DNA from: Periconia sp. R9002
Taxonomy: Eukaryota > Ascomycota > Dothideomycetes > Pleosporales > Periconiaceae
Reading direction: 5' to 3'
Length of the DNA: 64,000 bases
NCBI GenBank assembly: GCA_023627715.1
Contig: JAMAHW010000023.1
Span: 248,001-312,000 of the forward strand
Part shown: positions 21,696 through 31,696 of the stretch, piece by piece
How the letters are laid out: each line of letters begins with the position of its first letter
Position numbering within the stretch: the stretch's first letter is position 1
Position numbers and translations under genes: made by a program
Notes under the pieces: model-generated
What the model saw: only the letters and a program-made list of their open reading frames with translations
What the model was told of the DNA's origin: nothing
Database searches by the model: none

Positions 21696-22147
21696 CTACC
21701 ATACAACACGGTCAATGGGTGGCTCAACAAACGTCTCGGTGCTGCTTGGAACAAAAATCCGCGTGTCGCATTCGATGTTTCTGATGATGCCGCCCATGAC
21801 GTCCTCGAAGGTTCTACCTCCCGGATCAACCATTGCGAGTCTACTTGTCGCTGTCTTTGCAGATCTGGGAGGGATGCTTTCACACGGGGCCTTTCTGGAA
21901 TCAGAGCGACACAAGCTCACTCTCGAGGACTTCCTCGAATCAGAGCTGTGTGGGCCTGCGCTCGAAGACTTCCTCGAATCAGGCTGTGTGAGCTCACACT
22001 CGAACTTTACTAATGCGAAACAGGTAGGGTTATGCCCGAGCAGTATGACTGACAGACCAGTGGGGGTGAGGATGCATCGAGCCTGGAAGCTTTGGGGAGA
22101 GAGACTGAAGCTGCGCGGCAGAGAAAAGAGGCGGAGCGACTGAGCAT
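21696..22147 (-). CDS. Candidate small protein with internal 13-residue tandem repeat
   Basis: A tentative two-exon gene: 22147-22058 and 22004-21696, with a 53 bp intron (GTCTGT...TAAAG), giving 132 aa. The first exon encodes MLSRSASFLCRAASVSLPK, resembling a mitochondrial presequence. The second exon contains 2.5 copies of a 13-residue repeat built on DSRKSSS/DSRKSSR, then a compact non-repetitive tail LAMVDPGGRTFEDVMGG... ending PPIDRVVW. The tail looks like real protein because composition is balanced and the antisense frame is poor. I do not recognise the family. The gene converges with the aminotransferase, with 115 bp between stops. The atypical donor and acceptor keep confidence low; it could be a gene fragment. 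Confidence 0.35.
21884..21983 (-). repeat. 39 bp tandem repeat, about 2.5 copies
   Basis: On the minus strand, units starting CCTGATTCGAGGAAGTC, TCTGATTCGAGGAAGTC and TCTGATTCCAGAAAGGC follow one another every 39 bases. The period is a multiple of three and so keeps one reading frame open. Confidence 0.8.
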
Positions 22148-22541
22148 GTATATATCTAGATCACACAGGGTTTTGAAAGGTCGGAAGTTCCAATACTGAA
22201 GCTTTGCTTTGAAGCATTTGGGAACTGGCCTGGGGTAGGAAGGGGCGGGGGCTTGGGATACATAGGTGCATGCCAATAATGTCATTTGTTTCTCTCAATC
22301 TCCTGGATAGTTCATCATGTGCATCATTAATGAAAGTGAAGAAGTCTACCGTGCTTAAGAAAGGTATAAGTGATACGCGCTGTAAAGAAAGAATGGATCA
22401 AATTCTAAGAAGTGAACTGGGCACCGCCAAGCCTTCTGACCTCATGTAGACATTTTGCGGCGAACGCGGAGGTCTGCTATCACTCCACTTCCACCCTTCA
22501 CCTTCCAACCTTCTCACAGAACCAATATAACACTATACAAA
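22148..22541. other. Promoter region of glutaredoxin gene
   Basis: No gene seen. The last 100 bp before the glutaredoxin ATG are CT-rich, a common fungal promoter and 5' UTR feature. Confidence 0.6.
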
Positions 22542-23165
22542 ATGTTTGCAAGACGTGCAATCCCAACGGTAAATGACCCTACCACCGCATGGAGCATTCC
22601 ATCTCTAACACGCACCTAGGCCTTCAGCGCCGCAACTCGCGCATCTCGCCCCTTCGTCGCCTCAACACCTCGTTTCCTAACTCAGATGCAAATGCGTATG
22701 CTGTCCGATGAAATGCGCGGAGCAATTGATCGCGCTGTCGCATCAGCACCCGTTGTCCTCTTTATGAAGGGTACCCCCGAGACTCCGCAATGCGGGTTCT
22801 CGAGAGCGAGCATACAGATTCTGGGCATGCAGGGTGTGGACCCAGAGAAGTTCACGGCATTCAATGTGCTTGAGGATAACGATCTGCGACAAGGTACGGT
22901 TTCTATATGTGCAGGCGTGGATTTTGCATATGGTGGCACCGTTGCGATGATGAGGGATGACGTGAATAACGGCTGACAAATTGGCACAGGCATCAAAGAG
23001 TATTCGGAGTGGCCCACGATACCGCAGCTCTACGTCGACAAGGAATTCGTTGGCGGTTGTGATATTCTTGTAACGATGCACCAGGACGGAAGTCTCGCAA
23101 AGCTGCTCGAAGAGAAGAAGGTTCTTGTACCGGCGGAGCCAGAAGGCAGCGAGCCGAAGAACTAG
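22542..23165 (+). CDS. GRX5: Monothiol glutaredoxin-5, mitochondrial
   Basis: Mitochondrial monothiol glutaredoxin that carries a [2Fe-2S] cluster with glutathione and hands it to Fe-S client proteins. Three exons, 22542-22568, 22620-22893 and 22990-23165 (introns 51 and 96 bp), join into 158 aa. Residues 1-30 are Arg/Ser/Ala-rich, a targeting peptide. The active site is the monothiol CGFS at 67-70, preceded by the glutathione-binding [10 protein letters not shown]. The cis-Pro segment [10 protein letters not shown] and the GGCDI loop follow in the third exon. Length, motifs and targeting all match the Grx5/GLRX5 group rather than the multidomain Grx3/4. Confidence 0.95.
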
Positions 23166-23612
23166 GACATCATGTTGAAAGAATAAAGCACGCAGTCGTA
23201 GGAGAGGCAGGAAAGAAGATCAAGGCTGGCATGTTTAATCACTACGATGCTTATCATGCACCACTAGAATGTATATTTATGTATCAAAAGTACGATCACT
23301 GGAGGCCGAACCGGACCAAAGTTGGTAACCTCGTGAGTATGCGATATGCTGTGAATTCAATAGTTGAAAGCTTCTTGTTTGTAGGGAAGCAGCACATTTT
23401 CGTGTAGTTATTTCTAATCGCAGACCTTTTTAGTTCGTGGAGTTTACAGTCGCTCGTCGTATACTATTTCCTGCTTTGTGGGGTCGTCGTGGTCGCAGTT
23501 ACCCAAAGGCATAGTTCAGGTCGCTCTTTCCATTCATGGCACCCCACGTACGACCATCTACTATCCCTCTCCGCAAACCGAATCTTCTTCACTTACTTCC
23601 AACCACCCGAGA
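23166..23612. other. Intergenic region
   Basis: It contains the 3' UTR of the glutaredoxin gene and the promoter of the following gene. A longer in-frame start for that gene exists at 23478 but its extra residues look non-coding. Confidence 0.55.
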
Positions 23613-24805
23613 ATGGAGACCAAACGCTTGACTAACTTCTCACGAGGCACAGCTCTACCCAGACCGGCGGCTAAGACATCTGCACCGCCAGCAAAAACCG
23701 TATCAGCCTCGTCAGTCTTCAAACGACCAACCAATACCCAAAAGGCGCCAAAGGAAGAAGAGCGGGTATTGTTACTAGAAGCCTCGAACGGCCCTCCAAA
23801 GAAGAAACGCATCGTCGTTCGCAAGAAGCAAACCCCTCATCCTCTTGCCGTAGATTTCGAGGGTATGTTAAACTCTAGGTACAGAGTCGTTTAGTATAGG
23901 TTGTTTGGTTTCGAGACACCACGTGGTGTGGCGTGTTAAGACACTAATGATATACTGTAACCACCCTAGTTGCATTTAACTAACTTTGTACCCGCGAGAT
24001 AGATATGATGGGAAGCAACGCTTTGAAATTTCATACTGCTAATGCCTTCCTAGATGCAACCTCCGACTATCGCAACACCCTTCTAACCAACGGCACCAAA
24101 CTCCTTGATGAATCTCACGCTGCGCTGGTAGCTACCCTCCATGACTGCAACCTCGTCGAGCTATCCTCGCCATCCGCTTCCACCGAATCCCCCATCCGGC
24201 TCACGCTGACCGCAAAGTTCGACCGCGCACAGCAAAAGCTCTTCACGCCGATAGGCGACTACAAACTCCGCCGCCGCGTCAAAAATGACTCGGGTGAAAA
24301 AGAGACGGTTGAAATCACGCTCAAGGACATGCTAGCGGGTTTCGAAGAGCGCTACCTCGAGGACGTAGAGCAATTTGGCGAGCTTCAAAAGCAATGGGAG
24401 ACGGTCGTCGGTGAGATCTGGAAAACAGGCGTCAGTTGTCTGGGAGAAGACGCGATGGCTGAGCTATTCCTCAACCACGAATCGACCGCCGCAAATAAAG
24501 GAAAAAACGAGAACTCGCTGTTCGTCCCTGAGGGACCCCTGCCTAGAGCCAGCAAGAAACGCGTCACATTCAAAGAGCCGGTCCCCGAGCTCCCAGCCTT
24601 TCTCACCGCGGCGTCCCAGCTGAAAAACCTACCCCGTCCGCCGGACCTCCCGCGTGCAGACATGGAAGTGTTGAGGAAGGAGGTGAAAGAGCTTGGAAAC
24701 AGTCATCTTGCTGAGATGAAGGCGATTGATAAGGAGTATCAGAGGTTCTGGGAAAGGAAGCTCGGGACTATGAGGAGGGTTGTTGAGGATGACGAGTATG
24801 ACTGA
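23613..24805 (+). CDS. Conserved fungal protein of unknown function, coiled-coil rich
   Basis: Two exons, 23613-23862 and 24003-24805, join across a 140 bp intron into about 350 aa. The first ~85 residues are basic, Ser/Pro/Lys-rich and disordered, with a nuclear-localisation-like PPKKKRIVVRKKQ. The second exon begins with a helical segment including FHTANAFLDATSDYRN, then KLFTPIGDYKLRRRVKN, a helix-rich middle (EERYLEDVEQFGELQKQWE), a charged KKRVTFKEPVPELP linker and a C-terminal coiled coil ending in an acidic tail. A nuclear role, for example in chromosome segregation, would fit but is only inference. No family could be named. The intron contains a perfect 14 bp palindrome. Confidence 0.75.
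23916..23929. repeat. 14 bp perfect palindrome ACACCACGTGGTGT (copy 1)
   Basis: Same palindrome as at 62143, here in the 140 bp intron of the unknown coiled-coil gene. Its centre is the bHLH/E-box core CACGTG. Confidence 0.9.
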
Positions 24806-26162
24806 AGACGGGAGCCGTGGATGAGGGAAGCCGAATGGAAGCAATAATGGGATAACTCAAGGTCATGGTGGCGTTCTGTTGTTGAATTCAATAGTATGTT
24901 GAGGTGGTGATAGCTATGGGTCCTGGGTGGGAAGGGACGCCGATATCATATATCATATATGCTCTGGCATATGGGAAATGGCGAGTATGCCACATATTCC
25001 ATATAGGGGTTCTATTCGGACTAGGTATTGTTGTAATGTCCTCTATTCACTGCATATGTACCATCAACACCAACCAATACTACATAACATATCCTTTCCC
25101 ATGCAACTCTCCCTCCTCAACCCGTAACATCCCAACCACCTCTTCAGATGTCGATTTGAAAAACAATAGCGTCCTGGCCGAGCACGTTACCAAGTGTTAC
25201 CCCTACCTGTGTCGATACCCAGGGTAGCAATAATCCGTGAGGATCAAATTCAATTTTCTGAAAAACAATAGTCTATTGACGCATCGTGCACATACATACC
25301 TTTCGTTCTTTTTTTCCTTCTCCTGAAATTCCTCTAAACTTGAATTATCACCCCCGCGCTCCAATTCAATTTTAAGAACCGATGATTCTACATGTAATCA
25401 AGAAAACATTTGATCTGGAAACTTTTTATTCTTCTGGGTAACTGTATGTAAGGTGCCTTTTGAAGATGGGTTGGTTTGAGTTAAGCTGAAGGTTACATAT
25501 GTAGAAATGGGTAGGTTGAGCGTTTGAGGTGTTTGGGTATTTCAGCATGAGATGAAGTAATGACATGTAGGCGTGATCATTCTCTGTTCGAGAAAAACAC
25601 AAATGCGATTCACTGTTCGTTGCTCGAATGGGAGAAGGGCGTGAAGTACGTGTAGCTTTTTGTTCAATTGTACTGCGTGTGATTTGGATTGTTCACCTCT
25701 GCGCGATTTCCATGGGGGCAATTTTGAGGGTATGGTGGAGAGTGAAAGTGAGCTGGGAGGAGGTTTGTGGAGCCGTGAAGGCGAGGAGCACTGGGTGTCT
25801 GCCTGTCCACTTTTGCGTGTGAAGATTTACGTCGTCTGATGTTGGGTTACTGTCACAGGACGAGCTCGGACGCATGAAAATGAAGTAACAAGTAGATGCT
25901 TGAGCTGGTCAGATTCTCTATCTAAGCCACCCAAACTCATATCATTTTTTCTTCAGCGCGGGAAGGAAAGCCCACGAAAACCCAAATGATGTAGTTGTTC
26001 AAAGACTCCGTTAAGCCTCCCATGGTTTGATGATGCGCGGAAACCGTCAAGTCATATACGCTTCCATTTCCGTTCGTTGTCCAGCCTGCCAATCTATGCT
26101 TGCTAGAAGTGCCTGCCTATGCCCTTTGCTCTTTTTGATTTTGCGTTGATGGAGCGAGGCGT
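24806..26162. other. 1.36 kb intergenic region between convergent genes
   Basis: The flanking genes converge here, so it holds two 3' UTRs. No RNA gene, repeat or credible open frame was recognised; one ATAT-rich patch lies at 24945-24975. Confidence 0.6.
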
Positions 26163-26845
26163 CTATGACCTGGGCTTCTCCTTCTTCTCCTTCCACAGCG
26201 CCGACAGACCGACACCCGACACCTTGACGACCTTGAAACGCACACCGGGAATATCACCCTTGGCCTTGCCCTTGCGACCGAAACCAGCAAGGAGGACTTC
26301 GTCGTTCTCGTCCACGAAGTTCAAGCAACCGTCGTTGGGGACTGCGGAGTGTTAGCCACCATCAGTTTCCGCTTTCACTTGGAACGCCCTCCGTCGCCAC
26401 AGCGATTATTGCTTTTTCGGCGAGCTCGGTGTTCCAGATTGGATTGCCAACACGTACCGAAAGCAGTAACCTTCTTTCCGTTCTTGATCAACTGCACCCT
26501 GACGCACTTTCGGATGGCAGAGTTGGGCTGCTTGGCCTCAACACCGACCTTCTCGAGGACGATACCCTTGGCGTGGGAGGAGCCACCGAAGGGAGAGGAC
26601 TTGTAGGCGGTACCGAGGAGCCTCTTCTTGAAGTTGAGATCGGCCCACTGGTTGTCACGGCGGTGGTTCTGGAGCTTGCGCGCGGCATTGAGACCTCTAG
26701 GCTTTCCTGTGCACAATTTGTGAGCATGCGGGACGACGGTTTTGGAGGCGGGCGAAGCGAGCGAGCGGCAAAGTCAAGTGTGGATTTTCGAGAGCGTGTG
26801 TGAATGTGTGACGCGAGCTGAAGGGAATTGCATACCTTTACCCAT
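26163..26845 (-). CDS. RPS23: 40S ribosomal protein S23 (uS12)
   Basis: Cytosolic small-subunit ribosomal protein at the decoding centre. Three exons, 26845-26836 (10 bases, MGKG start), 26706-26458 and 26341-26163, join into exactly 145 aa, the eukaryotic uS12 length. Introns are 129 and 116 bp. Diagnostic segments are [21 protein letters not shown], the [21 protein letters not shown] loop with the conserved Pro64-region hydroxylation motif [29 protein letters not shown] and the Lys-rich end [12 protein letters not shown]. The first exon ending after ten bases is a common arrangement in fungal ribosomal protein genes. It is divergent from the following gene. Confidence 0.97.
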
Positions 26846-27180
26846 CTTGGCGGTGTTGTCGATGGATGTGCTGGGGAAGGGAGATTGTTAGTATGGCGGA
26901 CTGAAGATGAAGTCGCTGTCGAGCGTTGATTTTCGTGTGGGCTCTTGGCGGTCGCTAACGACGCTAGCGCAGAACGGACTAGCGCGTCATAGAGGGTGGA
27001 ATGTCTTATCTTATCAGATTATCTACTAATACCCTACGTACCGGAAGCTCTTTCCTTGGACCTGGTATTCCAATCGACGACATACCATTCATAATTTCCG
27101 TCGACCTTGACTAAAAGCATAAAGCATTCCTCCAGGTCGCTCAATGCCTCTTACGCCATAAGCCCTCCTCGACGTCCACA
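26846..27180. promoter_or_regulatory. Shared divergent promoter, RPS23 and unknown gene
   Basis: A 335 bp spacer between two divergently transcribed start codons, so both promoters must lie here. A run TTATCTTATCAGATTATC at about 27006-27023 contains GATA-type sites (reverse orientation). No experimental element can be named. Confidence 0.5.
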
Positions 27181-28101
27181 ATGTCTTCCAATAAATCCTC
27201 TCAAAACCCCTCCAATCGTCTCCCCGCACCCGCTCTCTTCGTCGGACCCCCCTCTCACAATGCCTCGAACGTCTCCCTCCTGTCCCCCGACAAGCCCTCT
27301 CGCACTCCCCTCACACGTCAGCGCTCTCTCCTCTCGCCTGATTCCAAGCGACCCCCACCTCCACCCGCTCCCGCAACCTCCTCAGCCTATGATGGCGGCG
27401 AACATCTCAGTGTCACATCCTCCAACCCCAGCGCCCCCTTCTCACGGCGTCAAAAAGCCCAAAGTGCCGCTGCGGATGCGGATGCTTCTTCCCGTGCTGA
27501 AGCCATTTGGGCCGAGATGCAGAACACGCTGGAGGAAGTCGAGCTCAGCGCCATCAAAGGCCCCGGAATGACTGTCTTTGGCAGCGAGCATTCACGCGCA
27601 CTCGAGGCGTTGAGGAAAGCACAGATCGACCTTGCGCAGGCGTGGGCGAGGTCAGAGACAGAGGAGTCGACTCAGGGTTCTTCATTGGACAAAACTTCTG
27701 CTGTTGGGGGTGATGCGACGAATCTGCTGCCTACTAGTGCAGCAGCGGCTGTAGCACCGCCGTCATCGTCGCATGCAAATGGTGTGCGTGGTGGGAAAAG
27801 TGGCGAAGGAGATGCTCCTGTCACTGGGGGTACTGGGTTGAGCGGCGCGTTCGAAAGAAGTAAATTGGAGGGGGAAACAGAGAAGGATATTGAGCTCAGT
27901 CGGAAGCGAAGGGAGGCCAATGATCGATATTTCGAGAAGGTGAATAGGGGTGTGCTGGAGGTTGTCAATCGGTTGGAAGAGGTGGCCAAGGCTATGAAGG
28001 GGGTGGAGAGTGAGAGTAAAGAGATATGGAGGGACGGCGATAGTGGGGATGCTGTTGGTACTGATGCCGGGAGTATTACTACGGCACCCAGTTTGACCTG
28101 A
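27181..28101 (+). CDS. Conserved filamentous-fungal protein, mostly disordered with helical core
   Basis: A 306-residue intronless protein. Residues 1-100 are Ser/Pro-rich and disordered (LLSPDKPSRTPLTRQRSLLSP). A helical core at about 104-165 reads AEAIWAEMQNTLEEVEL, then VFGSEHSRALEALRKAQ, then DLAQAWARSE. A Gly/Ser/Ala-rich linker follows, and a second helical block at about 240-285 reads SRKRREANDRYFEKVN, GVLEVVNRLEEVAKAM. The two helical blocks look conserved. I know similar fungal proteins but no function; a coiled-coil scaffold or membrane-trafficking accessory is only a guess. The first in-frame ATG was taken. Confidence 0.8.
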   Translation: MSSNKSSQNPSNRLPAPALFVGPPSHNASNVSLLSPDKPSRTPLTRQRSLLSPDSKRPPPPPAPATSSAYDGGEHLSVTSSNPSAPFSRRQKAQSAAADADASSRAEAIWAEMQNTLEEVELSAIKGPGMTVFGSEHSRALEALRKAQIDLAQAWARSETEESTQGSSLDKTSAVGGDATNLLPTSAAAAVAPPSSSHANGVRGGKSGEGDAPVTGGTGLSGAFERSKLEGETEKDIELSRKRREANDRYFEKVNRGVLEVVNRLEEVAKAMKGVESESKEIWRDGDSGDAVGTDAGSITTAPSLT

Positions 28102-28493
28102 GATGCCGTAGTGTGCGATCTGGATTGTTCATCGCTGTTCGAGAATCCAACAAGGAATGCATAACAGCCTCAGGCTTCGGACGTTACCAACCTGGTCAGA
28201 TAGACCCTTCCGTTCAACTCGATGGATAACTCCACGTCCAAGGAAAATCGTGCCTGGTGGAGTTGGCGACGGGAATTAAGAGTAACCTGTTTGCATATAG
28301 CGAAGCCGACGATTCAGCGGTCGAACATTGTCGATGGAGCTTGGAAAAGATGGTAAGCCGTGATTCAACTCAAAAGAAACATTTCTTTTTCTTTTATATA
28401 CCACCACCAATCACGGCAGCTACTTTTATATACAAGCGCAGGCGCATCGAACCCCTTTTCGCAGTGCCATCAACCCCTACAAGTGCACACAGC
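28102..28493. other. Convergent intergenic region
   Basis: Lies between two 3' ends (plus-strand unknown gene and minus-strand transporter). No features seen. Confidence 0.6.
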
Positions 28494-30096
28494 CTACAAT
28501 AAATATCGGTACTCTGGATTCAAATCGCCCAACTCCGTTTTCTCATATTCGGACAACCCCACATCCCTGACTGACTTGTCGCGACTTCGATTTTGCCACA
28601 TGCACATAAAAAAATACAACACGCAGCTTAGAGCGCTCAAACATACAAAGGCGATGGAGATGGAATACCCAGGAACATACCTCGGCGCATCCTTTTTCAA
28701 GAAGGCATACACAGCGATGATACCGCCGATGTTCCCGAATCCAACCTGCCACGCGGAGCCAATGGCGCGACGATGATGGCCGCCTAGGTTCATGTTGAAC
28801 CAGCATACAACGACAGGCATAGCAGTGTAAGCGCCCATGGCGATGAGAAACAGTGCCCCGTACTGGACGCTACGGTGGTTGTGTACCGCGAGCAGGATCG
28901 CGAACCCAGAAATGCAGACGCAGATGGGGAAGATGGTGAAGAGGAAGCGGTGTTTGAGGCGATCGCTGAACCATGCCACAAGCATGGCGAAACCGAAAGC
29001 GGCGGCCCACGGCGGCACGCTGTGCAACTGCGTTTGGATCGGCGAGTAACCATACGATTGAATAATGGCGGGCGAGAAGTAGGCGTATCCATACGCAGGT
29101 ACGATGAGTCCAAAATACATAAATCCGCCAACAATAATCTTGGGGTCACGGAACACATAGCCGACGTCTGAAAGGGTAATGGGACGTTCCCGTGCCGACT
29201 TCCCCTGATCGAGTTGGAGTCGGGCTTTGACGAAGGCGCGCTCATCCTCGGAGAGCCACTTAACTTCCTCTGGGAAATTGGGGAGGAGGAAAAAGAAGAA
29301 GAACGACACAGTGACGGTGAGGAGGCCTTCGAGGATGAAAATCCAGCGCCAACCACGGTATCCGCGTATGCCGTCCATTTTACCAATTGCGCTGGCCAGC
29401 AAGCCGCCGAAGGCCCCCGCAAGCGTTGTCGACGAGAAGAAGAAGGTGTACCGCTTTTGCGCTTCGTGTCGCCGGTACCACATTCCGATGAGATAAAATG
29501 CGCCGGGGAACATGCCCGTCTCGAACACTCCCAAGAAGAAGCGTACAGCCAACAGGCCGCTATAATTCTGCACAAAGCCTTGCAACATGGTGACTAAACC
29601 CTGGTTAGGTTGTTCCTCTTATCTACGCATTATGATCGCAAAGTACGAATACTTACCTATACCGAAGCCAAACATGCAGATGCTTAGCCAGATCCTCGGC
29701 TTCAGCTTCTTTAGGAGGATGTTGCTGGGGATTTCGCATAGAATGTACGGTACGAAGAAAATGACAAGCGCGTTGTTGTACTTGGTCGACTCGGTCATAT
29801 GGAGCTCTTCCGAGAGGCCGAAAACGTTTGCGTTTGCGATATTCACGCGATCGAGAAAGGCGAGCAGGTACATGATACAGAGAAAGGGTACGACGTGAAG
29901 ATCGATACGAGTCACCAGTTTGCTTTCGGTGGTGTGTGGGGGACACACTGCTGCATCTGGCGCATCATCGTAGCCTGTATCGTAGGGCAGGTTGTCATCG
30001 GGAGTCCCGGATACGTCTTCTATGGAAGAGTCAGATGCTGCAATTGTTTTGCGCAGGAAAGGAGATGCAATACTCACTCTCTTTTTTGGAGAACAT
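28494..30096 (-). CDS. MFS transporter, anion:cation symporter family (Dal5/Tna1-like)
   Basis: Twelve-helix plasma-membrane transporter of the allantoate/nicotinate permease group, taking up an organic anion with protons; the exact substrate is not readable. Three exons, 30096-30078, 30037-29657 and 29593-28494, give about 499 aa. The first intron would be only 40 bp (GTGAGT...TTGCAG) but is required, because the main frame has no upstream ATG and the join yields MFSKKETSDSS in frame. Family motifs are RIDLHVVPFLCIMYLLAFLDR at helix 1, NVFGLSEEL, GMFPGAFYLIGMWYRRHEA (signature A region), WIFILEGLLT, and the WVSxNLGGHHRRAIGSAW-type motif in the second half. Joining exon 2 to 3 at TTTAG gives FGIVTMLQGFVQNYSG, as in relatives. 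Confidence 0.92.
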
Positions 30097-30344
30097 GACG
30101 TACGGCTCCTTGGCCGATGTGGACCGGAGTCGCGAAAGGGCAGACGAATTTGTGTTCAGACGAGAAGCTTAGCTTGCCGCGGCGCTGGCTCCAATGCCGA
30201 GTCAAAGGCTTTGTCGCTTGATTCTTGACACTGGCGTTCCCAAGACTTTGAAGGAAAAGATGTGAAGAAAGTGAAGAGGAACGAGAGACGGTCTTATGCT
30301 TGCTGATCCCATGCCGCAAAATGTCTAATCAACATGACTGGATT

Positions 30345-30735
30345 ACTCAAGAAGCCGACCTCGGGACGTCCGCACGTAATACCCTAGCTTGATTTCTTGA
30401 CAGACCTTACCCGTTCCCTTAAGCTGTCCCCGCATTTTGCCATTGGTGGGTGCTGCGGATGCGCGGCTAGTAGAGTTTAGGGAGCGACTACCCACTGTTT
30501 TGTCGTGGGTGGCAGCGAGGTTGTGAAGTGCATTGGGGGCTACGCGCGCAAGGGACATCTCACGATGGTCAGTGAATGTCCGGCGTGAATGAAGTTGACG
30601 ATAGGTTGCGTCATGGGTTCGCGATGTGATGTGTGATGTTGGGCGCACCCATGAATTGAATTTGTGCGTGGATGTCGTATGGAGAGCACGTGCAGCTCTC
30701 ATTGCTCCGGTCCAATGGAGCAGCGGTCTCAACAT
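30345..30735 (-). CDS. Weak candidate: small mitochondrial-like protein
   Basis: A 130-codon frame beginning MLRPLLHWTGAMRAARALH, which looks like a mitochondrial presequence, followed by Ser/Thr/Arg-rich sequence with no domain. In another frame just downstream (about 30385-30304) the translation PEVGFLSNPVMLIRHFAAW reads like conserved protein, so an unresolved short intron or a frameshift may join the two. No splice pair of normal size keeps the frame. It could equally be chance; treat as unconfirmed. Confidence 0.25.
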
Positions 30736-31696
30736 AAGAACCGCATGTTCACTCGGGGGTCGGATAGAGATAGATTTTCCCTACCATAATCATGTATGAC
30801 TGCACCAGTGGATTTAACTGAGTCATCGCGCTACGAGAAATGGTTGAAAAATGTCAAGGTAATGACTTGGTCATGATGGACTCTGGGCGAAGTCGGTAAG
30901 AGGGAGCTTATTAGCGGCCGAATTCCGCAACGGCTTCGCCAGGGGGAGTGCAGACGAATAACTAGACGCTACTTGCTATGTAGAGCATGTATGTATAAAA
31001 GGTCTAACCATAGCCACCTGAATTGCGTCGTCTATCAAAACCTTCCGCTGTGGCTTGTGTTGTCGTACATGTCTAACACATGCACAGCATTGAACAGCGC
31101 ACGATGGAATGGATTGTCGGATGGCTTGCCCCATTGGATCGCTCACTTCATAGTACAGACCCAGTAGACATGGATAGAGGATCCACGCATGGTTCTGTTG
31201 TAGTGTCTACATGCTTCCGAGGCCCAGCACATCTAGGTTACCGCCCCTTCTCTACATGACTTCGCCGCTTCAAATCTTCTCCTAGACTGCGCTGTCGTAT
31301 GGAACCGGGCGCATCCACCAATATGCCCACAATATAAACCACCCAAACAGCCTATCCCCCGGCAAGTGAGGCCGACATGGTTTCAAGCACCTAGTGCACC
31401 CGTACTTTTTTTGGTCTTGTGTCTCCGCAGGCAGCCAAGCGCCGGAACATTAAAACTAACCACCATCGCCCTTCCTCCCTCTTCATCTTCAAACATCCTC
31501 ACTTCCCCCTTCGTCGGCACTTTCCCCCTTCCCTCTCAACGCCACCACTACCTTCTGCCCCCAAATTTCCTCTCGGACTTACCTAATCTCCAAACGCCGT
31601 ACCGAATTAGCCTTATGCAAGAAACACCGGAAGACCGCGACCGAGATCTTGTTCCGCTGCACTACACCACTCCCCCTCCGGCGCTGCGGACCAGCG
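30736..31696. other. Intergenic region upstream of F-box gene
   Basis: About 1 kb with no accepted gene. The 3' third (31440-31690) is CT-rich, typical of a fungal promoter/5' UTR. An open frame from 31366 overlaps the F-box gene in another frame and was not accepted. Confidence 0.6.
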
